Below are positions 1 through 9,251 of a DNA stretch of 60,000 nt, piece after piece. The stretch is taken from contig NC_081411.1 in NCBI RefSeq assembly GCF_030272615.1, positions 212,965,744-213,025,743 of the forward strand, in the 5' to 3' direction. The DNA is from Cryptomeria japonica. Taxonomy: Eukaryota; Streptophyta; Pinopsida; Cupressales; Cupressaceae. The notes beneath the pieces are model-generated. The model had not been told where the DNA came from, made no database searches, and saw nothing but the letters and a program-made list of their open reading frames with translations. Position 1 is the first letter of the stretch; each line of letters starts with the position of its first letter. Made by a program: the position numbers and the translations under genes.

Positions 1-1320
1 TTTAATTTCTTTTAGAAGTTGGTTTAAGCAGATAGCTTCTTTAGCTGCTTCAGAGGCACTTTGATATTCAGCTTCTGTAGATGATAGTGCTACAGTTGCT
101 TGTTTTTTAGAACTCCATGTGATTGCACCTATTCCAAGCTTAAACACATATCCAAAAGTGGATTTTCGATCTGTGAAATCCCCTGCAAAGTCAGAATCAC
201 AATATACATATATATGTGCATTTTTAGTATGAGAATAATAAAGACCAAAGTTAATGGTTCCTTTGATATACCTTAAAATACATTTTGCCATTTTCCAATG
301 TTGAACATAAGGTTCTTCCATAAATCGAGATGCAACACCAACTGCATAGGAAATATCAGGGCGAGAGATAGTTAAATAAATTAGGCTCCCAATTAATTGT
401 TGATAAAGAGTGGAGTCAAATTTCTCACAAGGAGGGTGAGCTTCAAGTTTGATGTACCAATTTAAATAGGGGTAATAGATGGTTTGCAATCAGACATATT
501 AAACTTTGAAATTAAGTTTTGGGCATATTTTGCTTGAGATATAATGATTGAATGATGATCTTGAAAAATGGACATTCCTAAAAAATGATGAACTCCTAAA
601 TCAGTCATTTCAAAGGTAAGACTTAGTTTTTGTTTATATTTTAGTATTAATGATGAGAGACTACTTGTAATGAGTAAGTCATCTACATATACTACAATAA
701 TAACTATATGATTTTTTCAAATCTAAAAAATAAATCATTGTCAGATTTACAACTAGAGAAACCTAAGTTTTGAAAGAAGTTTCTTAATTTAGAATACCAT
801 GCTCGAGGAGCTTGTTTGAGCCCATAAAGGTATTTTTGAGTTTACATACATGGCTCTCTTTATTTGTTTGTACAAATCCTTGAGGTTGATGCATATATAT
901 TTCTTCTTGTAAATCTCCATTCAAGAATGCATTTTTAACATCCATTTGGTGATTTTCCCATCCATTTTGAGCAGCTAGTGCAAGAAGTAAACGAATAGTG
1001 CCCATTTTGGCTACTGGTGCAAATGTTTCATCATAATCTATGCCCTGTCATTGAGAAAAACCTTTGGCCACTAATATTGCTTTATATTTATCAATATTTC
1101 CTTGAGGATCATATTTTATTTTATAAATCCAACGACAATGAATAATATTATGATTATGGGTTTGTGGAACAAGTTCCCATGTTTTATTTTTTATGAGAGC
1201 ATCATATTCTATTTGCATGGCATTTTTCCATTTTTGATTTTCATTGGCTTCTTCAAATTTTTGGGGTTCAATTTCATATAGTGTCATTAAGGCAAAATAC
1301 GTGTGTTGACTTCTAGTCAT
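1..1320 (-). pseudogene. copia reverse transcriptase and RNase H (decayed)
   Basis: This is the C-terminal part of a copia polyprotein, which copies element RNA into DNA. Visible RT motifs are WELVP and WIYKIKYDPQG near 1120-1200, DVKNAFLNGDL near 900-945 and the catalytic YVDDLL near 670-695. RNase H follows, with CDSDFAGD near 180-205 and SSTEAEY near 65-90. The frame is broken by a TGA at 1048-1050 and by shifts near 780 and 480-720, so several frames are needed to follow it. The product is not made intact. The family assignment is secure from the motif order. The 3' end of the gene lies outside the window. Confidence 0.88.
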
Positions 1321-2551
1321 TTTAGGAAGAGAAGGTTCTACATTTGAATCTTGAATTAAGGATTGAACCCACTCAAGTCTTTTAGAAGGTTGTACAAGAT
1401 TATCATTAAAGGTTGATTGATTATTTTCTTCATAATTTGATGTTTCAACAATATTGTTAATTGAGTAGGTAAGGGGGATTCTAAGATGTGAATATTTCGA
1501 CTTAGAATAATATCTCTCTTTGAGGGATCATAAAGTCTATCTCCTTTTGTATTTATTCCATACCCAACAAATATACATTGAATAGATGTGGAGTCAAGTT
1601 TTTGTCTCTTTTGTTTAGGGATGTGAACATATGCAAGACTCCCAAATATTCTAAGATGAGAGATATTAGGTTTTTGATTTGACCATTTTTCTAAGGGAGT
1701 TGAAAGATGTAAAGATTTTGTAGAAACTCTATTTAAAATATATATAGTTGTATTCATAGCTTCAGCCCAAAGAAATTTTGGTGTATTATAAGAGTGCATT
1801 ATAGATCTAACCATTTCTAAGATGGTTCGATTTTTTCTTTCAGCAACCCCATTTTGTTGGGGAGAATAAGGACATGTTAGTTGTCTTTGTATCCCACATA
1901 TTACACAAAAATTGTCAAAGTCTATATTAATGTATTATGTTCCATTATCGGTTCTAAGAATTTTAATTTTATAATTAGATTGATTTTCAACTAAAGTTTT
2001 AAATTCTTTAAATTTAGAAAGAACTTCATCTTTCTTTTTAAGGTAATATCCCCAAATCATTCTAGAATAATCATCGATAAATGTAAGGGCATAGAGGGAT
2101 CCCTTAAGAGAAGGAACTTGAAATGGCCATGGTTAGATCACTATGAAGTAATTCTAGGGTTTTATATTGCATTCAATTATGATTCTTGTTAAAGGGTTGT
2201 ATATATTTTTTTACCTAAGAGGCAACCTTTACAAGCGTCTAATTTATTTTCAATTTTTTGGTAATCCAATTACAAGATTATGACATGACATTTCATTTAA
2301 GCTCCTAATATTAAGATGTCCTAATCTTTCATGCCATAATTGTGTTTCATTTTTTATTTGTGTAGATAAGCAATTTTCTTTTGAAGTATTATTAAAAATA
2401 AAAAGTCCATCTTTTTGAATACCTCCTGCAACAATGGTTTTATTTTGATCTTTAATGTACCATTTATCTTTTGTAAGAGAAAGTTTAACATTACCTCTTC
2501 TTCTTGAATAAGAAGAGGAGAGTGTTGATAAATCAGGAAGATCATCTTCAT
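1321..2551 (-). pseudogene. copia GAG-pre-integrase and integrase (decayed)
   Basis: Reading leftward from about 2350, WHERLGHLNI marks the GAG-pre-integrase / HHCC zinc region, followed by a C-x2-C pair (CKGC) near 2230. The DDE core shows FIDDYSR near 2080 and RTDNGT near 1945-1960. PQQNGVAERKNRTI near 1820-1860 carries the catalytic glutamate. The longest open stretch is 1356-1814. Frame changes occur near 2250, 2130 and 1930, and YSRMIWGYY is followed by further shifts. Integrase joins the DNA copy to the host chromosome; this copy cannot encode it in one piece. No separate aspartic protease motif was found between gag and this region. Confidence 0.85.
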
Positions 2552-2559
2552 TTTGATAC

Positions 2560-3078
2560 TTAAGAGTTTAAAATGGAAATAAAATTTCTAAATCTTTCAT
2601 GGATGTTGATTTGTATTATAAAGTACAAAAGCTTATCTTTTATTAGATCACATTTGCATCCATCCAATTGAGATTTAATATTTTTTATCTTGGCAAGATA
2701 GTTTATTACTTTTTCATCCCCTTTCATGGGAGTTGTAAATAATTCTAAAATTAATTTAATTATTTTTGAAAGCCTAGATCCTTCATGCATAGATTCTAAT
2801 AATTTCCAAGTTTCAGAAGGTGATTCTATGTTCCCAATGTGTAATAAAAAATCGTCTCGTACACTTCTTAATAAAATTGACAATGCTTCTTGTGATCTAT
2901 TATTAAAAGAACTTACAAGATGGTTAATATTTCTACTTGTAGGTTGTTTTTCCTTGCCATCCACAATGTCCCATAACTTCCTGGCCATGAATTCTGCTTT
3001 TATTCGAATCTTCCATATGGAGTGATTATCTCCACACAACATGTGAGCTTTATCAATTGTGAAGATATGTGAGCCCAT
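2560..3078 (-). CDS. copia Gag (UBN2-type) remnant, 172 aa
   Basis: An open frame of 172 codons starts with MGSHIF and ends at TAA 2560-2562. It shows the usual pattern of plant copia Gag (UBN2/DUF4219): a W-K-I-R-x-E/K-AEFMARKLWDIV block near residues 22-38, an SILLRSV stretch and an SETWKLLESMHEG motif in the middle. Gag packages the element RNA. It is shorter than usual for copia Gag and no CCHC zinc knuckle follows, so the C-terminal part appears deleted or scrambled before the protease region. It lies about 665 bp from the PBS with a long leader between. Confidence 0.75.
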   Translation of the reverse strand: MGSHIFTIDKAHMLCGDNHSIWKIRIKAEFMARKLWDIVDGKEKQPTSRNINHLVSSFNNRSQEALSILLRSVRDDFLLHIGNIESPSETWKLLESMHEGSRLSKIIKLILELFTTPMKGDEKVINYLAKIKNIKSQLDGCKCDLIKDKLLYFIIQINIHERFRNFISILNS

Positions 3079-3742
3079 TTGAAGAATTTGTAATAAAATA
3101 ACCTGTGAGAAGTTTTGATAAAAAATATATTAGTGCCTTATTTTAAAAAAATTACCTCTTTTTTTTTGTGATAATTGTTTGATATTAGAAATGTTTGTGA
3201 GATAAATGAATAAAGTATATATGAAAAATAATTTTAAAAAATAAGATAACAATTTTAATATTATATATGTAAATTTTAACCTTTTAATAAGAGAAGAAAA
3301 AAAATTCTCTAAGTAAAAGGAAGGTTTTTAACTTCATGGTGAATAAAGAATAAGCAAAAATAAAAAAGTTTAATTTTGTAGTGAAAAAAGAATAATCTTT
3401 AACTCTGTAATGAAATAATATAGTTCGCTGAAAAAAAAAATATTAATATACCAGGAAAAAACCGTACAATATACCAGGAAAAACGTACAATATACTGGAA
3501 AAACTGTACAATATACCAGGAAAAAACCGTACAATATACCAGGAAAAAACCGTACAATATACCAGGATAGGCGAAATTTGTTCCTTTACCAAATATAGCT
3601 GAGTTTATACTCAAAATTTATGGAAACGGCCTCCCGGACTCAACCGTGATGTCCAAATCGTTGTAGGACGCCCCCAAAAAATGCAGATCCCCAAATCCGA
3701 AAATTGAAGCCTCCAAAAATGACTAATCAAAGAAGCCCTATA
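3079..3742 (-). other. copia leader between PBS and gag
   Basis: This is noncoding AT-rich leader between the primer site and the gag start. It contains the 22-23-bp tandem repeat at 3447-3567 and A-rich tracts, and no credible ORF. Confidence 0.6.
3447..3567. repeat. tandem repeat, about 5-6 units of 22-23 bp
   Basis: Units of the form ATACCAGGA + A-tract + CCGTACA recur with spacing of 21-23 bp: ATACCAGGA begins near 3448, 3471, 3515, 3537 and 3559, with one variant ATACTGGA near 3493. It lies in the untranslated leader of the leftward copia element. Confidence 0.9.
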
Positions 3743-3755
3743 GGTTCTGATACCA
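3743..3755 (-). other. primer binding site, initiator tRNA-Met
   Basis: The minus strand reads TGGTATCAGAACC directly inside the LTR end. The first ten bases match the TGGTATCAGAGC complement of plant tRNA-iMet. This fixes the LTR boundary and the leftward orientation. Confidence 0.88.
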
Positions 3756-4273
3756 TGTGAGATTTTGCCAAGATCAAGAGCTCAATGAAAAGTACAATAG
3801 AGACAAAATAGATGATAGGAATAAACTGTATTCTATCAAGATGAACATACTGATCAATTGGATCATCAGTCAATACATACAATGTAGATGAGTCTGCTTA
3901 TATAGGCAAGGCTATATGGATATGTGAGCACACAAACATGACATGTGGCTCAATGAGAAATAAGGGTAGGTAGGAAATAGGTGTGGTAGGTAGGAGAAAC
4001 AATAAAATATTCCACATGAGGTGGATCACCCACCGAATATTGATTGTAATTAGGAAGGAATAGGCGGATTCCAATTGCCTTAGGAATATTGGAATCCGCT
4101 CAAAGGGCTGGCCCCTTCTTCAACATGTAGGGCTGGGCCCTATACCTCACGACACTCCTTAAACCTCACGCCACACTCAACGTGTTCCTAAATAGGGCCG
4201 ACCCTATTCCATCAAGGCAATTCGCTAAAAGGGAAAATAATAAATAAAAGTTAATTATAAGGTAAAGCTGACA
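3756..4273 (-). repeat. 5' LTR of the leftward copia element
   Basis: On the plus strand the LTR begins TGTGAG right after the PBS. A TATA box for leftward transcription lies at 3898-3904, leaving about 120 bp of R/U5 and a longer U3. The outer end is uncertain: ...CTGACA at 4268-4273 would give TGTCAG...CTCACA termini in the element's sense, but the partner LTR is outside the window. Confidence 0.65.
3898..3904 (-). promoter_or_regulatory. TATA box of the copia LTR
   Basis: The minus strand reads CCTATATAAGC inside the LTR, suitable for starting the leftward element transcript about 30 bp further left. Confidence 0.55.
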
Positions 4274-5114
4274 TAACTAAGACTTTGCTCCACATATAAA
4301 TAAATGACAACTTCACATTATTATCCACTCACAAGATCCTTCTATGCAAAACATACATCTGCCTAAATGCGAACTTTGAAGGAGCAATATTAGCGAATTA
4401 TATCTGTCATTAAAGGTGCAAATTTCAAGTGCAAATACCATCATAAGGAGGGCGAACTGATCTAGGTCCAAGGTGCTAAGGTTGCAGTCCAGTCTCAAGC
4501 AAAGGTGCAGACTTAAGATGCAATAAAATGCAGATCTAGGGTGTGGACCTGATTGCTGTTTGATGTGTTAAAGGGGACAGACTTGAAAACTTGATGCTTA
4601 TGAAAGTGCAGATTTGTTGAAGACCTTATCAGCCCTAAGTGCAAACATCTTCAAGTACTTGAGATAAGTGTTGTAATCATTATATGACTATAATCCATAA
4701 TCAGATCTGAGGATCTTTTCTGGTTGGGTTTTTCCTCCTAGGAGGTTTTCCCAGGGTAACCGTGTCTTGTTCTTATTTTTTGTTGTTCATTTCTATGTTA
4801 TGCCTAAATCTAGAAATCTCTAAATCTTTCAGCTAATCAACTTAGTTAGAAACTAAATTCTGATTTCTGAGTTTATATTAATTTGAAAGTATTAAAACCA
4901 ACACCGAAGGTGCAATTATCACTCCACAATAAATGGATATGATATGTAATAACAAGATCACACCATAAAAGGTGGATATTCTCCTACATACACACTCCCA
5001 ATGTGGCACAAACACCCAAGTGTCTCATATGCAAACTACTCTGATATGCATGTACCTAAGTAAACTTAAGTAAGGTGTAATAATATCCAAGATGAATAAA
5101 TAATTACACCAACA
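4274..5114. other. noncoding spacer with an LTR-terminus-like stretch
   Basis: No supported gene. Around 4690-4775 the plus strand reads like the U5 end of a plant copia LTR (GGATCTTTTCTGG, then GGGTTTTTCC and GGTTTTCCCAGGG), so a decayed LTR fragment is possible. No PBS, PPT or matching second copy was found. Confidence 0.35.
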
Positions 5115-5577
5115 GATCTCTTGCTCCAGTCCCTAATCACTTTGGGATCTCACTCTACCTTGATTTGGGTCTAACCATTAATTATTGCTAGTATGGGGCT
5201 AGTATTGTTTCTGTCTTCTTCCTCTTGATGGCTTATTTCTTTGTACCTTGAATGCATTTGTTGCTTGATGTCTTTGCTCTTGACTATGGCTTCGGCTTGC
5301 ATTTGGACTTTGGCTTTTGAAATTAGGCTTCAGCTTTGAATTTACACTAATGGAGTTACTTCAGCTACCTCTTGTAGTTGTCTTCACCACTCTCATTTCT
5401 CCACCAACCTCAATAGATTGTTTGATCTCTTGCTCCACTCCCTATCCACTTTGTGATCTCACTTTACCTTGACTTGGGTCTAAGCATTAATTATTGCTAG
5501 TATGGGGCCAGTTTTTGTTTCGTTCTTCTTCCTCTTGATAGCTTATTTCTTTGTACCTTGAATGCATTTGTTGCTTG
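5115..5577. repeat. 153-bp direct duplication (5115-5267 and 5424-5577)
   Basis: Both copies run from GATCTCTTGCTCCA to GCATTTGTTGCTTG with scattered mismatches, separated by 156 bp of unrelated sequence. Neither copy codes for anything recognised. Confidence 0.9.
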
Positions 5578-6019
5578 TGTACCTCATGATCTTGTTTGGC
5601 TCACAGGCCTTGCAAAACTACAAAGTGATTGGCAAGGATTTGGAGAAGATGATCAAGGGGTGTGTCCACTTCTACAGTCATTGCCAGGCTGCCCCAAATT
5701 GTTTCTTGGGTCCATTCATCTTCTTTATGAATGTTGTATTTGATCTTTATTTCCCACAAATACACAAGATTGTCTATGAGATCCTCTTCTTTTTGCTGGT
5801 GATTGCTTTATTCATTTGGGTTTATTGCTTGTACAAAATATTCGACCAATCACCAAAGAGTATTTAACAAGATCAGACTACCTTTTCCTAACTATGAAAA
5901 GACTATCTAAACTACGTGACAGTAACCATAGAAACACAACTATCCATAACCACTAACAATTGACTCCTAACAACTACCTAGAAGCTGCCAAAAAATATGG
6001 TACAACCAAATTGATAATG
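5578..6019. other. noncoding spacer, no supported gene
   Basis: A 101-codon plus-strand frame starting inside the duplication (5562-5867) encodes a hydrophobic, low-information peptide with no recognisable domain. I do not accept it as a gene. Nothing else is seen. Confidence 0.4.
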
Positions 6020-7072
6020 ATGGAAATACAGTTGCCATTGATGTCAAAGGGGAATTAACATCAAGACAATTTGTTATTGATGTAAAAGGAGTTTTAATCA
6101 CAAAATATTTATTGAGTTTTAAAGATAAATACTTGAATTTGAAGGGCTGGCCAACCAATGTATATTTGGTTAATTTTGTGGCTGGCATCTCAAGTTTCCC
6201 AAAGCAAATTAAAATTATTTATCCTTCACATTGGGCAACCTCCTTGAGAGATTGCTGCCCTTCGTTTAATTGCCCCTCTTTGGCAATTAAAATACATTTA
6301 TTTACCTGCAAAAGCTGGCTAAATTATTATTATTATTTGGCTGATCCCCTTGGTGAAATTAAATTAAAATTATTATTTTCAAATGAGGCCGACCTCTTGG
6401 GTGAAGAGGCATGATTGGCGTATAAATAGAAGATGAAGTTGAGGTAAAGAAAGCAAGCAATTAACAAAATATCCTTCCCAATTTTAGAGCAGAAATACAT
6501 AATTTATCAGCAGTTTTATGAACCTGATTTGAAGAAGGTTATAATCAGATTTATGGCATATTTGTAGCAGACTTTTCAAGTTGATTTATGCCAGATTTCT
6601 AGCAGACTTCTCAAGCTGATTTGTAGTAGACATATAGCAGACTTTTAAGGAGATTTATAGCATAATTTAGAAGACATGTAAGGAGATTTTATGAAGAAGA
6701 TACATATGATAGTCATGCTTTGAAGAAGCAATAATCAAGAAGACGAAAGTTTTATTCATTTGGAGTCCTGATAGAAGAGATTTGCATCTCTTGCTAATTT
6801 GGTGCTTAGTGGTGGGGATTAGGCACTCCAGTGGGTTGGTGCGTACAACGATTTGTAAAAAGAAATTTATTGTTGGCTGGATTTGGACAGTAGATCCAAG
6901 CAAACGTTTGTCTGTAGTTTTCTTTCGAAAAAAGTTCCACGTAAAGCTTGTCTCTTGGTTGGTAGATCTTTTATGATTGCTTTTTCATAGTTATTGAATT
7001 TTAAAATAAGCAAAAGTTTATCTTATACTGTTTCACCTGTCCTTTTAAGTGTGTGTGCTCATCAGATAAAAC
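6020..7072 (+). repeat. LTR-like segment (possible solo LTR)
   Basis: A TATA box (CGTATAAATAG, 6419-6429) is followed by about 600 bp of noncoding sequence. This includes imperfect repeats of 'GCAGACTT..AAG..GATTTAT' at 6560-6660 and, at 6930-6960, a TTTTCTTTCG...GTTCCACGTAAA stretch resembling the 3' part of plant copia LTRs. No PBS or PPT adjoins it and the ends are not defined. Confidence 0.3.
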
Positions 7073-7077
7073 GTAAC
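7073..7077. repeat. left target-site duplication of the TRIM element (GTAAC)
   Basis: GTAAC here is repeated exactly at 7412-7416 on the far side of the element. Confidence 0.85.
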
Positions 7078-7212
7078 TGTTGGTGCTGAAAATAAGCCAC
7101 ACCCGGACTGTCGATGGATTGGTTCAAGAGGGACCAGTAGCTCAGTGGTCGAGCACTCCAGCAGCGTATGGAAGGTCCTAGGTTCGAGTTCTAGCTGGTT
7201 CATGTCTCAACA
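7078..7212 (+). repeat. TRIM 5' LTR, 135 bp
   Basis: It has TG...CA ends, begins directly after GTAAC and is followed without a gap by the PBS. It contains tRNA-like sequence 7131-7201. Confidence 0.92.
7131..7201 (+). other. tRNA-like sequence inside the TRIM 5' LTR, 71 nt
   Basis: The acceptor arms GGACCAG and CTGGTTC pair with one G-T. The D stem is GCTC/GAGC with a 7-nt loop. The T arm is CTAGG-loop-TCTAG. The A box is TAGCTCAGTGG; the B box GGTTCGAGTTC has one mismatch. The anticodon arm is imperfect: TCCA/TGGA with an 8-nt loop lacking a normal U33. It is therefore a tRNA-derived Pol III promoter-like module and not a functional tRNA. Confidence 0.8.
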
Positions 7213-7224
7213 TGGTATCAGAGC
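7213..7224 (+). other. TRIM primer binding site (tRNA-iMet)
   Basis: TGGTATCAGAGC abuts the LTR end and matches the 12-nt complement of initiator tRNA-Met exactly. Confidence 0.92.
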
Positions 7225-7267
7225 TAGGTCCAGGCTAGGAGGCCCAAGCACACGAAAGGTGTGGCTT

Positions 7268-7276
7268 AAAGGGGGG
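7268..7276 (+). other. TRIM polypurine tract
   Basis: AAAGGGGGG lies immediately before the 3' LTR. Confidence 0.88.
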
Positions 7277-7411
7277 TGTTGATGTTGAAAATAAGCCACA
7301 CCCGGACCGTCGATGGACTGGTCCAAGAGGGGCCAGTAGCTCAGTGGTAGAGCACTCCAGCAGCGTATGGAAGGTCCTAGGTTCGAGTCCTAGCTGGTCC
7401 ATGTCTCAACA
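7277..7411 (+). repeat. TRIM 3' LTR, 135 bp
   Basis: It has the same length as the 5' LTR, with nine mismatches and no indels by eye. It is followed by the right target duplication GTAAC (7412-7416). Confidence 0.92.
7330..7400 (+). other. tRNA-like sequence inside the TRIM 3' LTR, 71 nt
   Basis: The acceptor arms GGGCCAG and CTGGTCC pair with one G-T. The D stem is GCTC/GAGC and the T stem CTAGG/CCTAG. The A box (TAGCTCAGTGG) and B box (GGTTCGAGTCC) both fit the Pol III consensus. The 8-nt anticodon loop and a C-A pair make a working tRNA unlikely. Confidence 0.82.
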
Positions 7412-8307
7412 GTAACAAAAGCATTTTATGCTAACTACATTGTGCCTAGTTGGCGATTCCATCTCTTGTTTGAGGTTCCTTCATTTATCAATCTGCTTGC
7501 TGCTTTTTGCCACCAATCATCGGTCTAATCATGTTGCGAACAAAACTCTCCAACCACCTCTATTTTCATGAGAATTCTTTCTAAAATCATGGTCTTATTA
7601 ATTCCAGGTGCATTGTCTTGGATTTCCATAAGATTGTTTATCAAATATTTTGAGTTTTCCTATTGTCATTGTAGTCAACACTTGGTCCTTAATCTTTTCC
7701 TCTATTGGTCTGCACATGCATTGCCACCAATCACTATTACAATTATTGTATGAAATGAAGGACCCTCCCTTCAACTGGATTTTGCCTTGTCCATGTCAAC
7801 ATTACCTGCAAACTTAGACAATATCATTAAGGCACTGTGTTACCCAAAATTTTGGGGATATCATACCAAGTTTTTAAACAGTAATCTGAAGTCGTAAATC
7901 TGAAGAAACATGAATCCATTTTAAGCATTGTCCTAAAAGCATTTATCCAAAATTATGATTCTGAACACCTAATTGGAGTATATGTATACCTCAACTGTAC
8001 CTGTTGCTACTTAGAGTTTAGAGACGCTTCTTCAAGAGCTTGTAGTAATTCTCTGCAGCAGGGTTCTTCATCTCCTATTTTGGATTCACTTGTTCTCTTC
8101 TTGCTACATCATGCTACTCACTTGACACAGTTCAGCATCAGCATTGAGAAAAATGAGCAACTTCTAGATTGATACATTTTGATTCCTTTCTACATTGCAC
8201 GAGTGGGAATTCAACAGTTTGACAACTCCAGTTTCCTTTCTTCTGAAAGGAAGATGCTGCATCTGTTGCAGATTGACGTACTATAGCATTTGCCATGTTA
8301 CATTCAC

Positions 8308-8326
8308 AGAGAGAGAGAGAGAGAGA
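8308..8326. repeat. (AG)n microsatellite
   Basis: About nine AG units. Confidence 0.9.
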
Positions 8327-8361
8327 TTTTCTATAAATTTAATCATAATTGCTATCTTAAC

Positions 8362-8390
8362 TAACTAATGATTTTGAAAATCATTAGTTA
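8362..8390. repeat. 29-bp perfect palindrome
   Basis: Two 14-base arms (TAACTAATGATTTT and its complement) are separated by one G at 8376. There are no adjoining features; it could be a relic of a small inverted-repeat element. Confidence 0.85.
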
Positions 8391-9251
8391 TTATACACAT
8401 TATCTTGCACAAATACTAGTTAAATAGTTTTGTCAGGTAATAATCGTGTCATTCGGATTTTAACAAGGCAAACACAAAGTCAACTTCATAATTTCCTAAA
8501 TCATGATGAAAATAACATTATTCTTAACATATTTAATAAATAGTCTGAATTCATTATCTAAGATCATTATCCTGATGCACAGTAGTCTGATACTTTATTA
8601 ATTTGGGTCATTGTCTCCTTTCGATGTTGATCCAAAAACATGAATGTGAATAAACATTAATCTGAATACCTTACCGTTAGATCATTCATTAGAAAATAAT
8701 AAAATATTGTCTTAGACACAGTCTAGATCATGGGCACCTTACCTTACCCATTCCTCTTGAAAACCCAAGACTCTAGTTGGAAGCGTCTTTAGGAGATCTG
8801 CTTACTGGGCTGGGTTATCTGCTGTGACAATCAAAGGATATTGTATCTTTTGATTTTTTTGCGATTCTGTACTAATTGGTGCACATGTATTCCAGTGTTG
8901 TTTATATCTGTTTGCTTGTTTGCTTCAAAGTTAACTACATATATATGTGCTCGTCGTTTCTCGTATGTACTTGTTTGATTGTTTTATCTTTCCAGTTTTG
9001 AGAACATGAGAAACAATATTCATGGATATTTTGGCCTTTTAATAACTATCATATGATTCTTGTAGTCACTTGTGGTCTAAGGTTCCATTGTAATTCATGC
9101 AGAGGAAAAACTGTGCAGGTTGGATAGATGACTTTAGATATGAAGAAAAGCAAGAACGTGATTGTCTTATCAACCCTTGCATAGAAAGAAATCAATGTTT
9201 TCTGTAAACCTTGTTCTCAAATTTGGTCTGCAATTGCATTTTTACATGCAG

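Larger units (their letters stand above)
1..4273 (-). mobile_element. Ty1/copia retrotransposon, 3' end outside the window
   Basis: Reading leftward the order is LTR, PBS, leader, gag, GAG-pre-integrase, integrase, reverse transcriptase and RNase H. Integrase before RT is the Ty1/copia order. The downstream LTR lies beyond base 1. Stops and frameshifts in integrase and RT make it a dead copy. The inner edge of the upstream LTR is fixed by the PBS at 3743-3755. The outer edge (4273) is a guess from a TG...CA pair of termini and was not tested against a second LTR. Confidence 0.85.
7078..7411 (+). mobile_element. complete TRIM/SMART-type miniature LTR retrotransposon, 334 bp
   Basis: Two 135-bp direct repeats (7078-7212 and 7277-7411) start TGTTG and end CTCAACA. 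They flank only 64 bp of interior. The interior begins directly with the iMet primer site TGGTATCAGAGC and ends in the polypurine tract AAAGGGGGG. A 5-bp target duplication GTAAC brackets the whole. That is every structural mark of a terminal-repeat retrotransposon in miniature. It encodes no protein and must rely on enzymes from other elements. The LTRs differ at 9 of 135 positions by eye. Unusually, each LTR contains a tRNA-like segment (7131-7201 and 7330-7400). No TTTT run occurs inside; the first lies at 7424-7427, just past the element. Confidence 0.93.
7417..9251. other. AT-rich spacer or intron sequence
   Basis: No ORF is convincing. If the COMM-domain gene at 9252-9638 is real, its upstream introns and exons should lie in or beyond this stretch, but I could not place any. 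It holds an (AG)n run at 8308-8326 and a palindrome at 8362-8390. Confidence 0.4.

Noticed and set aside
3447-3567. CRISPR-like array
   Set aside because: Units are contiguous tandem repeats without unique spacers, in a plant retrotransposon leader.
5562-5867. 101-codon hydrophobic ORF as a membrane protein gene
   Set aside because: No conserved motif, starts inside a duplicated noncoding segment, T-rich DNA gives hydrophobic codons by chance.
7078-7212. Hammerhead ribozyme (retrozyme) in the small LTR
   Set aside because: The conserved CTGATGA and GAAA core elements are not in the right arrangement.
7131-7400. Two genuine tRNA genes
   Set aside because: The anticodon arm is defective (8-nt loop, no proper U33, C-A mismatch) and both copies sit at the same place in the two LTRs of one element.
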